Assembly: GCF_003254395.2 (NCBI RefSeq)
Contig: NC_037652.1
Coordinates: 9,466,001-9,530,000 of the forward strand
Length of the DNA stretch: 64,000 bases
Source: Apis mellifera
Taxonomy: Eukaryota > Arthropoda > Insecta > Hymenoptera > Apidae
Direction of reading: 5' to 3'
Position numbers and translations under genes: made by a program. Shown piece after piece: positions 41,431 through 55,100 of the stretch. Below the pieces are notes generated by a model. It was not told the origin of the DNA and made no database searches. It worked only from the letters and a program-made list of their open reading frames with translations. Position 1 is the stretch's first letter. Each line of letters starts with the position of its first letter.

Positions 41431-42368
41431 ATTTCTTTTAATACATTATATTTTCATTATTTAACTTTAAATATCGTACTTCAACAGTCACGAATAATTA
41501 AATTTAACTCATTGTTTAGGTCTCTAACCTCTATTATAATACTAACTGCTCGTTCTCCGCGTAAAATGTATTTTTCTATTATTCGTTCACTGAAAAAAAT
41601 GTATAAATTTATATATTATTTCGTAACTTATAAAAGTAATATTCTATAACTAATGTATAAATTCAATAGTTTTGTTTTTCAATTGTATCGATGTTAAGCA
41701 AGTACAATAGATAGTTTACATGACAAGGTGGATCTACATATCGAACAAAAATACATAATACAACTGTATATGTGTATGATTCATATAATTTATAATATTA
41801 TATATGTATATGTATATGTATATACAGATAAATATTATATATATCATATTTTACATACAAAATACGTAGATTCATCAATTATCGTTGGTAACGAAAAATT
41901 CAAAATTTAATTTTGTTTTTATATTCTGATTAAAAATCTATTATTAATTTTATTATTAATTATTAATACTTGCGAATTGAATTTTCATTATTCATAATTT
42001 AACGTATATTATAAATTTAATAATATTTAATAATTTTTAAAATTATATAATAAATGACATGTTTATTTAATTTACGAATTTTAAATTAATCGGAAGACAA
42101 ATATTCGTTAACAAGAAACCAACGCAAAAAAAATTTCATTGTATTAATATTGTTTCATCAACTAGCGTCAAATTTCAATGTCGGACCTTACCCTCTATTT
42201 CACTCACATTCAATGTTTCTCACTCTCATATGCGATGCATTTAAAAAACGAACGAGTCGAAGAGAAATAGCAACCTATAATTCTTAGGATGGTACCTCCC
42301 TCGATAATAGGCGCGTAGCAAACCCAAACGTGTGACTAATAAACAAGAAATACAGTAGTGATAACAAA
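41431..42368. promoter_or_regulatory. Head-to-head promoter region of GCN2 and SRP54
   Basis: The start codons of GCN2 (minus, 41430) and SRP54 (plus, 42369) are 938 bp apart with no gene between. The SRP54-proximal 200 bp (about 42170-42368) is less AT-rich and pyrimidine-rich (CTCTATTTCACTCACATTC near 42191), typical of a housekeeping TATA-less start region. No TATA box was found for either gene. The SRP54 start codon sits in a favourable context (AACAAAATGG). Confidence 0.5.
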
Positions 42369-45300
42369 ATGGTTCTCGCAGATTTAGGACGTAAAATAAC
42401 ATCTGCACTTCGATCCCTTAGCAATGCAACTGTCATTAATGAAGAAGTAAGTACAATTCTATACAACAACATAACCTAAAATTCATTTGACACAAGTGAT
42501 TAAAATTCTAACATATGTTGATTTATTTTATTCGACATATATTATATTTTGAATATTTTCTAAACGTTTTCACTTCTTCAATATAATAATTCAATAATTT
42601 AATAAACTTTAAAAAGTATGATATTCATTTTATCGAGAAGTCAATATAACAATTATAAAGAAATAAATTATTGTCAATAGAAATATCGTAACATCACAAC
42701 ATTATATCATTATTTTATTTTATATTTATTTAGGAAATATTCCCAAAAAAATATTTATATGATACGTCATTATGTATATATGTATGAAATTTAATTCAAA
42801 ATTTATATCGGTCATAATTTTGTTTATATTTGTATTTATTCAAAAGGCAAATCGGATAAAGATTTACGAATGTAATCCGATTCAATGATACAAATGAATT
42901 GAATTTACTTTCTAAATTTTTTAAATTTTTTAAATTTTGCGATCGTCTTTGAAATTAATATCATTTAAACGAAATTGTGATTATAAAAAAAAAAAAAAAA
43001 CATATTGAGAAATATAATACACATATTTTTCTCGAATAAGTATGTATATGTATATATATATATATCGCTTTTAAATATAATAAAATAGATTCTTAAATAT
43101 ATGATTATTCAAAAATTTTAGATTATTTAAAAATTGAATTATATATATAAAATAAAGAATTTCTAATGATTCATAATTTAAATTTTTATATAACTTTCTT
43201 TAATATATCGAAAATATTATTTAAAGAGATAAGAACTATTAAAAAATTTTCATTATTTATATTCTTGAGAAATTTTTTATTTTTCTTATATATATAAATT
43301 TCTATTAAAATATATTCATAAAAATAGAGATGGTGTTTATGTATAAATTTAAAACAATGAAATATTAATCATTTCAAATTTTTTATTTTTATAATTATAC
43401 ATATTCAGAATGACGAATAGATAAAATTAAAAATTAGTTATTCTATTTAATATTTATATACATGGAATAAATGTTTGAAATAAATTTTAATAATATGAAA
43501 TAACGTAATAATATTATTATATTAATATCTATTCTTTTTATATGAATTTTTTTATAGGTTTTAAATTCTATGCTAAAGGAAATATGCGCGGCGTTACTTG
43601 AAGCAGATGTTAATATCAGGCTTGTCAAAAAATTAAGAGAGAATGTACGTCTTGTAATTGATTTTGATGATATGGCTGGTGGTCTTAACAAAAGGAGAAT
43701 GATACAGAGCGCTGTATTTAAAGAACTTGTAAAGGTAAAACAAATAATTTACTTATTTTTTGAAGATAAATATTGAAAATAAATATTTTTCCAATTAAGA
43801 AATATTAAAAGAAAATATATCTAATATTAATTATATATGTATAAATTTAATTAAATCAAAATAATCATCATAGGATTTCAAAAATAGATTTTGTTAGATT
43901 TAATTTTATTTGCATATATGTAAAATTAAAATAATTATTATATTTAGAATTAAAATTTATTAAATATTTTATTCCAATCGATTCATAAAATTCAATAATT
44001 TATTTCATTATTTTTCAATTTTTTTTAAAAACAATATCTAAATCAATCTGAAATATCTTATGATACAATTTGTTGCAGCTTATCGATCCTGGAGTAAAAG
44101 CTTATCAGCCAATCAAAGGAAGACCAAATATAATCATGTTCGTCGGTTTACAAGGTTCAGGAAAAACAACTACTTGTACGAAGCTTGCTTATCATTATTT
44201 AAAGAAAAATTGGAAGGCTTGTTTAGTTTGTGCAGATACTTTTCGTGCTGGTGCATACGATCAAATAAAACAAAATGCAACAAAAGCAAGAATTCCATTT
44301 TACGGAAGGTAAGTAATTAATTAAAATATTACTTATTATATCTCTTCATCAAAGCAAATATAAACGAATAAAAATATTTAAAAGATATAATTCGTAATTT
44401 CGAAATAATTATAATTTTACAATGTAGCATATAATAATATAAAAGAGTACAAATTTATCTTTTAGTTATACCGAAGTAGATCCAGTTACAATAGCACAAG
44501 ACGGCGTTGAAATGTTTAAAAAAGAAGGTTACGAGATCATTATCGTTGATACAAGTGGTAGGCACAAACAGGAAGAATCTTTGTTCGAAGAAATGCTTCA
44601 AGTCGCGAATGCAATTGTAAGTATAATATTAAAATCGATACTAATTAATTCATATTATTATTAAATTTATAAAACATTCTAAAAATGAATAAATTTTGAA
44701 TATTTTAAAATTAAAGAATTTTTAAATCAATATATATGATTTATCATTATTATTAACAACAAATTGAATATATCTGAAATATTATATCGATCGAAGATAT
44801 AATTTGACAATAACTATGATCTTACATGATTAACAACAAGCATTATTATACATTATTATAAATAATAATATATAATAATATACAATTTATAATAATTATA
44901 AATAATATATTATATTATATAAAGCAATATTTTAAATTTAAATGAAAATGATTTAATAATTGAGAAAAAAATACAAAAAAAATTTCTCATATTTCTAAAA
45001 TATCAAAGAAATAGCTTAGGATATTTATCGAAATTTGAGATGATTTTGATAAGATATTTTCAATCTCTTACAATAAATTTTCAAACGAAAATCTAATTAT
45101 TTTTGATACAATAATTTTTGAAGTTAATTTACTGTCGATATTAATCATCATTTTATACAGACTGTAAGAAAATTGTTCGATCAAATTCTCAAATGTGTTA
45201 TAGCAGTTCTAAAATGTCAACGAATATCTCCGAAAATTCATATCTTAAAGACAACTTATGAAAAATATATATCGATAGTATTTTGAAAATATTCTGAATA

Positions 45301-46051
45301 ATGATTTATTAACTTTAGCTTTACTATACATATATTACAAAAAATACGCTAGAATACGCTGTAAAATACGCTAGAATATACTACAAAAAATAAAGAATTA
45401 AAAATTCCCATACGATATGTTCTTAATCGTTAAGCTTTTTAAAATTTTCCTAATCTCAATTATATTAAGAATCGAGTAAATGTCAGTACGATACGTTTTT
45501 TCTATAATTTTTGTTCGAAATATTTTTCAAATATATCTTTCATATTTTTTGATATATTTAATCGTTTTTAGATTTTATTTTAAGATAAATCATACATTCA
45601 ATTTACACGCGTGTAATTTTTAATATTGTAAATTTGTGTAAAAATTTGTATATTTGTTTTAATTAATAAATATAATTTATTATTATTATTTCTAGCAACC
45701 AGACAATATAATTTTTGTAATGGATGCAACAATAGGTCAAGCTTGCGAAGCTCAAGCAAAAGCTTTTAAGGAACGTGTTAACGTCGGTTCTATTATTATT
45801 ACAAAACTTGACGGACACGCAAAAGGTGGAGGTGCTCTTTCAGCGTAAGTGTTTATAAAAATTTTCTAAAAATAATTTTTTCAAATTTTTTTATAAATTA
45901 ATTTTAAAAAAGTTCTTTTCGAATACTTTTATGATATCGTTACGCGTTTATAATTAATCATCGTCAATCGATGAACGTTCAATTAAATCGTACAATCTCA
46001 AATGTTAATATAAAAAACAAGATTATTATTCAAGATAACAATATCGAAAGA

Positions 46052-46088
<37 letters not shown>

Positions 46089-47018
46089 TTTAAAATATTT
46101 CTTCTTTCCTTTCTTTTAATCGAACTATTTTAATCAAGCATTATAATTAAATTTGGAGATTAAAAAAAAAAAACGTCGTTTGTAATAGACAGAAGTTCTT
46201 GATATTATGTAAGTATATTTCTATAGGGTTGCTGCAACACAAAGTCCAGTAATCTTTGTAGGTACAGGAGAGCATATAGATGATCTAGAACCTTTCAAAA
46301 CAAAACCTTTTATCAGTAAATTATTGGGTATGGGCGATATCGAAGGACTTATAGACAAAGTCAATGAATTAAATCTCGATGATAACGAAGAATTACTCGA
46401 GAAAATCAAACATGGTCAATTTACTTTAAGGGATATGTACGAACAATTTCAAAACGTTATGAAAATGGGACCATTTTCTCAACTAATGGCAAGTCTTATT
46501 TTTCTCGCTTCTTTTTTTTATTCGTTATAAAAATCGTTTTCATATCTATAAAGAAGTTTTATATATATATATAATAAATTTATAAAATACAAATATCGCA
46601 AATAATTGCACTTATTTTCTATTTAATTCATATTGGATTAAAATATTTATTAATATATTTAAACATTATTTAATTAGAATGAACGTAATTTTTTTCATTA
46701 GGGAATGATTCCTGGCTTCAGTCAAGATTTTATGTCGAAAGGTACAGAACAGGAGTCTATGGCAAGACTAAAACGTATAATGACCATCATGGATAGTATG
46801 AACGATTCAGGTTAATTGTTCTTTTTAATCAATACAAATACTCGTTACTTTTATACATTCATACATTCATACATTTTCTAAATAAAATTTAGATAGAAGT
46901 AGAGAATTATCTATTAATAATAATTCGTGTTTAATCGGATATCGGCTAATTTTATTTATATTTTCAATTTTCAAATAAACAAATTTTCAATTTACTCGAA
47001 AATAAACTTTTTCTTATT

Positions 47019-47088
<70 letters not shown>

Positions 47089-47907
47089 CCATTTCTGTAT
47101 TTCTTTCGACTTATTTTTACACATAGAATTATTTTTTATTCGATTATATCATCAATTTACGAGAAAATAATTTGTTTTTAATGAACTTGATTGAAATTAA
47201 AAAAAAAAATTGAAAAATTCGTATTATACATCGACATAAATATTTATATAAACATTCGTACGTATGTTTATATTTTTATAAAATCTACAAAAATTTATGA
47301 AAATCTTAAAAATTAAAATACAATATTATATTAAATACAAAAAACATTTACAGAATTGGACAACAGAGATGGTGCAAAATTATTTAGTAAACAACCAGGT
47401 AGAATTACAAGAGTGGCACAAGGTTCTGGAGTGACTGAAAAAGAAGTGAAAGATGTAATTACTCAATATACAAAATTTGCAGCAGTTGTAAAGAAAATGG
47501 GTGGTATCAAAGGATTATTTAAAGCAGGAGATATGTCTAAAAATGTAAATTCAATACAAATGGCAAAATTAAATCATCAAATGGCAAAAATGATGGATCC
47601 TAGAGTTCTACATCAAATGGGTAAGAAATGTAACTCTCATCAAAGTAACTTTCGTTCTCGAGAAAATTCTCGATTCGATTCAATCTGACATTTTCCGGCT
47701 TCTCGTATATCTCTAGAATTCAATAATATCGTAATATTTGTATAATTTAAATGAAAATGAATATTTGAAAATTAAAAAAACTATTCTTTGTTCTTCTTTA
47801 TTTTGATATTAAAATTTATAATAATATTTTCAGGAGGTATGCCAGGATTACAAAATATTATGAAACAACTTCAACAGGGTGCAGCGGGAGGACCCTTAAT
47901 GATGTGA
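42369..47907 (+). CDS. Srp54: SRP54: signal recognition particle 54 kDa GTPase
   Basis: Nine exons join in phase: 42369-42446, 43558-43734, 44079-44308, 44466-44616, 45696-45844, 46227-46488, 46702-46810, 47354-47620, 47834-47907. The 1497 nt encode 498 aa (human 504). SRP54 binds signal peptides emerging from ribosomes and, with the SRP receptor, directs them to the ER translocon. The N domain is about residues 1-88. The G domain carries the P loop GLQGSGKTTT at 108, then DTSGRHKQE and the TKLDGHAKGGGALS element. The M domain (about 325-498) has the methionine-rich helices MARLKRIMTIMDSMNDSE and MAKLNHQMAKMMDPRVLHQM that bind signal peptide and 7S RNA. It ends with a short Gly-rich tail and LMM. 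Intron 6 has a GC donor (ATG|GCAAGT); no GT donor nearby keeps the frame. All GTPase motifs are intact. Confidence 0.97.
46051..46088. repeat. (TTA)n microsatellite in SRP54 intron 5
   Basis: About twelve copies of a TTA/ATT unit lie in SRP54 intron 5. Confidence 0.9.
47022..47089. repeat. (CT)n then (ATCT)n compound microsatellite in SRP54 intron 7
   Basis: About 24 CT dinucleotides are followed by five ATCT units. The tract lies on the sense strand inside the intron, about 260 nt before the acceptor of exon 8, and is too far away to be the working pyrimidine tract. Confidence 0.95.
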
Positions 47908-48233
47908 ATGTAGGATTACCAGTACCTGCTTTACGTTTAAGTTTATGTACATCAAGTGTCATTGAATCATTCCGTATCGGTGCAAACACAGGACAGCGAA
48001 AGTTTCATATGAAAAGCTGTGCAAAGCGCTCAACATATACGCGTGAAATCATTTTATATATCTTGCATATTGCAAAATACTTGATGCACGACTTTCGCCG
48101 TCATGTATTTGGTTAGTGGAAAATGATACAACAACACTTGATATATAGAAAATGTTTATTGTAGAGATATTAAGTTGCAGGCAGGTGATTTTACTCAAAT
48201 GAATGTTTAAGTAAAATTATATTTGATAATAAA
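47908..48233 (+). other. SRP54 3' UTR with poly(A) signal
   Basis: This region follows the TGA at 47905-47907 and is less AT-rich than the surrounding intergenic DNA. A canonical AATAAA is at 48228-48233. The open frame running through it starts with GTG and shows no family features, so it is treated as untranslated. Confidence 0.65.
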
Positions 48234-49507
48234 GTAATGATATAATAATCAAATGATATTCATCTCTCTTTCTCTTTATGTATCTATTTTTCTCTCCTAC
48301 CCTCCTTTCCCTTTCTCTTTTTAATTCACCCTTTTCTTTAACTCAATCTTAATTCGAAGATTTTAATACTTTCTTAATCAATTCTTTTTTACGATCTCTT
48401 TAATCCTACTTCTCTTCTTTTTTATTTATTTTAGTATTTTATATATTTTTTATACATTTTTCAACCGGAACAAAAGCTCTAAAAGATATTCAGGCATGTT
48501 ATTTTAAAATCTTTAGTATTCTTTTTTCCATAAAATTTTCAAAATATTTCATAAACAAAAATTTCAAATATTTTATTTTCAAGTATTTTTCGATCACATT
48601 TTTAAAATTTATCGGATATGATCACGAATTTATCGAATATAGTCACAATTTCAAATAATTACAAGATAGTTGAAATAAATTATTACATTCACCTTGGGAA
48701 AAGGAAAAATGCTATTTTTCAGTACAACAATATTTTTTTTATCATTCATCGAATTAAACAAACGGATTTTCGTTTTATATTTGTCATTTTTCAGGGAAAA
48801 CGCGCTCAAAAAAGAGGGAGGATCGAAAGAACTACCAAAATTCAAACAGAGAAGTTGAAAGTTTATAATTGAAATTAATCGTCAGTCTATTGTTCTTGAT
48901 TACTTATTTAAAATTTCATACATATATATATATATTAATTTTGTAGATAACAAAAAAGAAATTTATATACATATATACATAATTTAATCTCTATTTGAAA
49001 TATCTAAATATATTTACATATTTATGTTCAATGAAACTTTAATCCGTGTAAATTTTAGTACACGGTCATCTATGTTCGTAATTTCATTATATGGCGTATC
49101 AAAAATATGAATTTTTAATTTCAAAACATGTAACATGCATATAAATAAAATTTTATATTACATTTTGTATTTCTTAAAGCGAAAAAAATTGCTTAATTGA
49201 AAAAATAATAAAAAAAAATACGTATATATACATGTTAGTTTATACTATACAAATAACAAAAGCGAAACGAAAGATTGTGGAAAATGGGTTTCGTAAAATT
49301 AAAATAGTCAATATATATATAATAGTATATACAATAGTACGAAAAATGTCAATATAACGTGATGAATCAAAATTGAAACTTTTCGATAGATAACAATAAT
49401 AGAAAATGATATGAATATTAAAATGATCGCATAACGTAAGAATAATCATATTATAACACGACGAATAGTACTCTGCATTCATTGCATTAAAAAATTTAAA
49501 TTAATTA

Positions 49508-49555
<48 letters not shown>

Positions 49556-50200
49556 AATTATTATAAATATAATATAATTTAAAGTTCTTTAAAAATTGAT
49601 ATACTTTTTATAAGTTTTAAAAAATTATGTAAATATTATGTAAATATTAAATAATATAATATAAAAATGAATTATTTTTAAAATCATAAAAATATATACA
49701 TTTTCATACACACAGACGCATGTTCGTTAAATTATTTAACATATCTATAATTATATTAATACTTTATATTAATCACTTTTTATTTCTTAATTTGTTTCGC
49801 TTAAAAGATTCAAAATAATTGAGAATAATCCAGAAGAATGAAAAGTTACATTACAATTGTTTCGTTATATTATGTAAAACAAAGTTATTTTTTATGTATA
49901 AAATATATGTAAAGTAATAATGTACAATAAAGAATATAATAATATAAACAACATTAAAACTTTTTATTCATAAATATTCGTATCCATTATAGATAAATAA
50001 GGGCGAGGAAAAATGGAAAGGAACTCAACGGAAGAAGAAGAAAAAAGGGAGAGAGAGAGAGAGAGAAAGAAAGAATAAATTAGGAAAACTATTTTGCCGA
50101 TTGTTAAGAAATTTTTGAAGATGATACGTCCAAAATAAGTAGGTACAAGGTTGCAATTGGCATTCGGATGGTAGGGAGATATCGAAGATCAGCGAATCGA
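48234..50200. other. Intergenic DNA between SRP54 and the protease homologue
   Basis: AT-rich DNA with pyrimidine-rich stretches (about 48265-48430), a (TA)n tract near 49513-49541 and a purine-rich GAGA tract at 50045-50067, 130-160 bp upstream of the TATA box of the next gene. No exon or RNA gene was recognised. Confidence 0.6.
50045..50067 (+). promoter_or_regulatory. GAGA-type tract upstream of protease homologue
   Basis: A run of GAGAGAGA units lies about 165 bp upstream of the predicted start site. In insects such tracts are bound by GAGA-factor-type proteins and keep promoters accessible; binding here is inferred. Confidence 0.35.
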
Positions 50201-50320
50201 TATAAAAGAAGAACGAATACTAAAGCGGCACCAGTTTTATTAACTTTCTTTTAGGTATCACATGGAAAAGTAAATTTCATTTAGCGATATTCGGATCACA
50301 CACGGATCTATCGGATATAG
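50201..50320 (+). promoter_or_regulatory. TATA promoter and noncoding first exon of scarface-like gene
   Basis: TATAAAAG at 50201-50208 is followed 25-30 nt later by a CCAGTT initiator-like site (about 50232-50237), which is correct core-promoter spacing. A strong donor (ATAG|GTAAGT) at 50320/50321 would end a short noncoding first exon of about 88 nt. It would join the acceptor at 52112, just upstream of the start codon. A TATA box fits a regulated, secreted product. The transcription start is inferred. Confidence 0.6.
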
Positions 50321-52111
50321 GTAAGTACCATTATTTTTAGATATTCCATTCGTAAAATTATAATACTTTATATATCTTTCTCCGTTAAGTTTCATAAATA
50401 ACGTAAATTCCAAATCTTGGAATACTAAATAACATAATTCGAAGTAGAATTTATTTTTTATTTTTATTATCAACATTTTCATATCCAACCGTTTTCATTC
50501 TATTCTAATTTTATTTTTTTCACATTATTTATTCACATTTTGTAAAATTATGATATATTATTGATTTTCTCGCTTTTTTAACGAATATAAACGAAAATAT
50601 ATCTACACTCAATTTCGTTTCACTTATTAATATTCGTAATAATTTTTCTATTTCCATTTTTCCATGATATTATAATTAAAAAATTTCTTAATTTCTTTCT
50701 TTTCGAATAATATTTCTCGAAATAAAAATATATTTATTATATCTATTTCTTGTAATTTATTCGAATAATCGAATTTAAAACATGTATACTTATTATCAAT
50801 AAATTATTTAGAATCAATATCAATCGTTATTCATTAAAATTTTTTTCTTATTATTATAGAAAACTAATGTATAATTAATATGATTTTTTTAATCAAAATT
50901 ATTTTATAAATTTATTATTTACCGCGGATAAATATATGCGCGAAAATTTCAAGATATACGAACATACGTATCATATAACTTACAATACTTATAATACAAT
51001 GTATCACTTGCAATTATAACAAGAAATGAAAATGAAAATTAAAAATTTGAAAATTTCAACTTCATAATAATTTATCACAAGTTATTTAATTTTTCGAAAG
51101 TTATTCTTATTTACATAGCGAATGAAAATAAATAATATAGCGAGATATCGTAACATTAAGAAACAAAGAGATCTCTCTCATTGAATTAGGAATAAAAATA
51201 TGAAATATGATATATTATTTTTTTAATTAAATTTTTTATTTAAATTCTTATAATAAATATAATAAATATAAATAAAATAGTCACAGCGTTCGATTAAATA
51301 GATGGTAAAATTTTAAAAATTACATCTATAAATAATAATTACTAATAAAAATGGATGAATAAATGAGAGTAGTAAAGAGAGTAGGAGAGAGAGGTAGAGA
51401 GGCAAAGTGAAACACTCTCGAGGTCGACGAAAGAATGACGCGAGCTCCAAAATATCATTCTTGGAATGTAGGACATTAGAAAAGTAAAAATCGTGAATCT
51501 CTATATACGTGTATTCCTTTCTCTTTCGATCGAGGCGATGCGGCCTGGATCAGCTATTTCCGGGTGATGGCTCTTCCTTTTTCCATAAATTAAAATTTCA
51601 TATTTTTGTCCTATACTTTTGCCCCAATTTCTCGAGCATTTTTATAATATCTACATATATACGTATATAGCAATATTTTCTTCGTACGTATTTAGTCACG
51701 AATGCGTACGAATACAAGCGTATACATATTCAGTATTTTCAATCTTTTTTATCTTTTTTTTTCGGCACTCGAAATTAAAATATGATTTTTATCATACAAC
51801 GTATATAAATTTTTGCCTCTTTTTTTCGTATACGTTTAATTTGGCATATTTAATCGTCATCATTGAAAAATTATTAAACAATAAGAAATTTGAAATATAT
51901 GCAAAAATATAATTTTATTATCGATACAATCGATATCGAATACACGATAATGAATAACGATTAATAAATCAAAAATATGATTAAGAAAATGAAATCCTTT
52001 TACCGAAATGTATATTAAATTATAAATTATTTGTTTATTATAATTTTACAATGTTATTAATATATCGATAACCGAATTTTCTATCGTATACAAGTATCCC
52101 TTGTTTTTCAG
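50321..52111 (+). other. Presumed intron 1 of the scarface-like gene
   Basis: This 1.8 kb runs from the GTAAGT donor to the TTTTTCAG acceptor. Most is AT-rich, but about 51360-51580 is a distinct block richer in G/C, beginning with a GAGAG-rich stretch and containing CTCGAGGTCGACG and GGCCTGGATCAGC. It may hold an intronic enhancer. No coding exon was found. Confidence 0.45.
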
Positions 52112-52146
52112 ATTTTTGCAGATTTATATAATAAAAAACAAAAGAA

Positions 52147-55100
52147 ATGCTCATCGGATCATTAATATTAATTACCATTATTTTTTCAACAAACGGACTT
52201 CCTTATTCACTTCAAACCGAAACTTCTCAAACAGGTCTGTATCATATCGTAATCGATTTCTTAAAAATCTGATATTTCAATATAGGATATATATACGTAT
52301 ATGGTAGAATATCAAGATTATTTTATTCTAAATAAAAGTAAAATTTAATAACAAAGAAACGAAATATCAATATCAAAAATTAATCAAAACGTTTAAAAAA
52401 TTTGATTTTCATCTTTTCATTATTATTATTATTATTATTATCATTATCGTCTCTCTATTCGAATAGCACATCGAAATTTTGAACAACAGAGATCAATCAT
52501 ATTTCAAAATTACGAACAACAAGTTACATTTAAACCATCCGAACAACAAAAAGTAATATTTCAACCAGAAGAACAAGATGAAATATTTCAAAGTTCCGAA
52601 CAGGAAAAAACATTATTATTCGAAAATATTCAACAAAATTACGAACGAGAAGAAACGGACGAAAATTATTTTCTATCCGATGACGTAAAATTAGCAAAAG
52701 AACAAAATGATTTTACAATTAGTTGTATCGGACCAAACAGAATGTGCACCAACAAAAATAATTGCGTAAATGGCTATATCTTTTACGCCAAAAATATCTC
52801 TTATTCCTCATCCACTAAGGTAAATATCATTCGCTCTTTTTCGAAATATTACAATTTACTTATATATATCGTTATAATTAGTACATTTTATGCGTTTAAA
52901 AAAATAAATAAATTATATTCTAATTCTTTCCATAATTTTTTACATTTAAGAAGATTTATTTATATTTATTTATAATTTATAACATATGCATTAATACGTA
53001 TTAATACGTATGCCTATTCCGCGACATATCTAAGTTTCGAATTTTACCAGAAAATTTTGTTACAACGATAACACAGATTCAACAATGCAGAGTTTACGAT
53101 CAAGTTTGTTGTACGATAAAAAAGGAATTGGAAAGAGGATTCGAAACATCTGGAAGAAACGTGAAAAATAAATCTAACAATAGTATAAGTCTTCAAACGG
53201 GGCAACCGTCCACAAACGTTCAAGCTGCGCTCGAAAAGATAGAAAAAACTGAACCAAATCCCATCGGATCTTCCATACAAAGTATATTTATTTAAAATAT
53301 TTTTATTCGTCATATTTTTATTTTAATATAATACGTAAAAGAATTAACAAGATATCACGTATCAATAAAAAATATTATACGCAATATCTTACACATAATT
53401 ATAAATTCACGATAGAATATAGAATATAGAATATAGAATAAACATTACAAAATAATTTTATAAACCGAATTTTAATTCATCGTATAAAAAAATGTTCAGA
53501 CCATTTTCTTTTTCTCTTTATTCGAACGTTATCATTTTATATTTATCCAGGAGAAGGAAAGAAAATAAATCGATAATGAACAGAAATTAATAATTTATAC
53601 CACGTGAATGCGAAAAGAATGCTTTAATAATACGTAATAAGAAAATATTTAAATCATTAATTCTTGAAACGAGCGAACAAATAATTTGATTCGATCGAAA
53701 GAAAAATCTCCATAATTCATAATCCATTTTTGCATCAAAACTTTTGCTTTATTTATTCGATAAATATCATCTCGAAAGAAAAGAAAAAAATTTACCTTAT
53801 ACGTTTTATAAAAATATCAATCTTAACGTATTTAATTTCTATTTTCAAAATTCGACAACGTAGAAAATATCGTTAGGTAGAAATCACGTTAAAAAAAATC
53901 CGGAGACCGAATCGGATAACTTTGAGTAACACATTACGGCTTATTCGATATTCATAGTTTTCTAGATACATTACGTAATACGAGAATATATCGTAATAAT
54001 TGGCAAATCGTATAAATTATTCAATATTATTTCTTAATTTGTCGATTGCAAAATAAAATAATTAGTACAGATATATCATCAAAGAACGAAGGAATAACAA
54101 ACACGATACACGATAGAAATATTTTATCACTAAATTTCGATTCGATTAAATCTTAATAACACATTTCTCGTTTAAATTTTCAGATATTTTTGCAATTCCA
54201 ACTCATACGCAGATCGGCTGCGCAGCTGCTCTTTTATGCGTCGAAGAACAATTTTGCACCATAGACGGTACGATCAGTTCAGAGCCCGTTACGTTATCGG
54301 AAAAAGAAATTCTACGACGCGTTCCAACGAGCGTAAGTAAGGATAAGAATAAATCTTAAAATACATCATACAGGTGTATACGTATATAATATCAATTTCA
54401 AACGATCAAATACATCGTACATATATACGTATATAATAGTTTTATCCATTCCAGGATATCTTATTCTTAATATTTTAATATATAATAATATTCAAAGTAT
54501 CAATCGTTCAAATTATTCCATCGATTATCTTAGAATCATTTTCATATTTAAAGATATTTTTATTCAATTCTCGCGAAATTTAAGTTATAAGAAATACGTT
54601 TCGTTCTTTCACAGAGTTGTCAAAATCCCGACAACGGAATAATCGGCAAATGTTGTCGAGATCCCAATTACACGGATCCTTGGCCAACGGGGAATCTTCC
54701 AGCAAATTATTCCGGTGGATTCGACGAACAAGGATTTCCAACGTTTTTGAATATCGCAAAAGCGAAACCATCCAACTCACCACAATCTAAAACGAGCAAA
54801 ACAATCGTAAAATATCATCCCATGGAACAACGATCCAAAAAAATGGAACAAAAATTTGAACCCACTTTGGTACCAGAAAATTCAGATATTTTCACCAAAA
54901 CTTTAATACCACCTATCGTAAGTCAAAACGAGAAAAATGCGGTGCAACGAAAAATAAAATGCGGCATTAGAAATAAGGTAAGTATCTTTATAATTTGGAA
55001 ATAGTACGAATAGATACAATAATAGATATATTTATTCGTTATACGCTCTAGCCGGTATATCGCGCTCGTTTTTCGATTTCCGATAAAACGAGCGATAATC

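Noticed and set aside
41728..41910. Small frame in the GCN2-SRP54 intergenic region
   Set aside because: Composed of TA-repeat translation products (Tyr/Ile/Val) with no support.
44060..44320. 86-codon open frame overlapping SRP54 exon 3
   Set aside because: Shadow frame; the GTPase P loop is read in the other frame.
47908..48116. Small frame directly after the SRP54 stop
   Set aside because: It begins without an ATG near its start and shows no family; it fits the SRP54 3' UTR.
53044..53313. Minus-strand open frame over scarface-like exon 4
   Set aside because: Antisense of a coding exon whose plus-strand frame contains the conserved CLIP cysteines.
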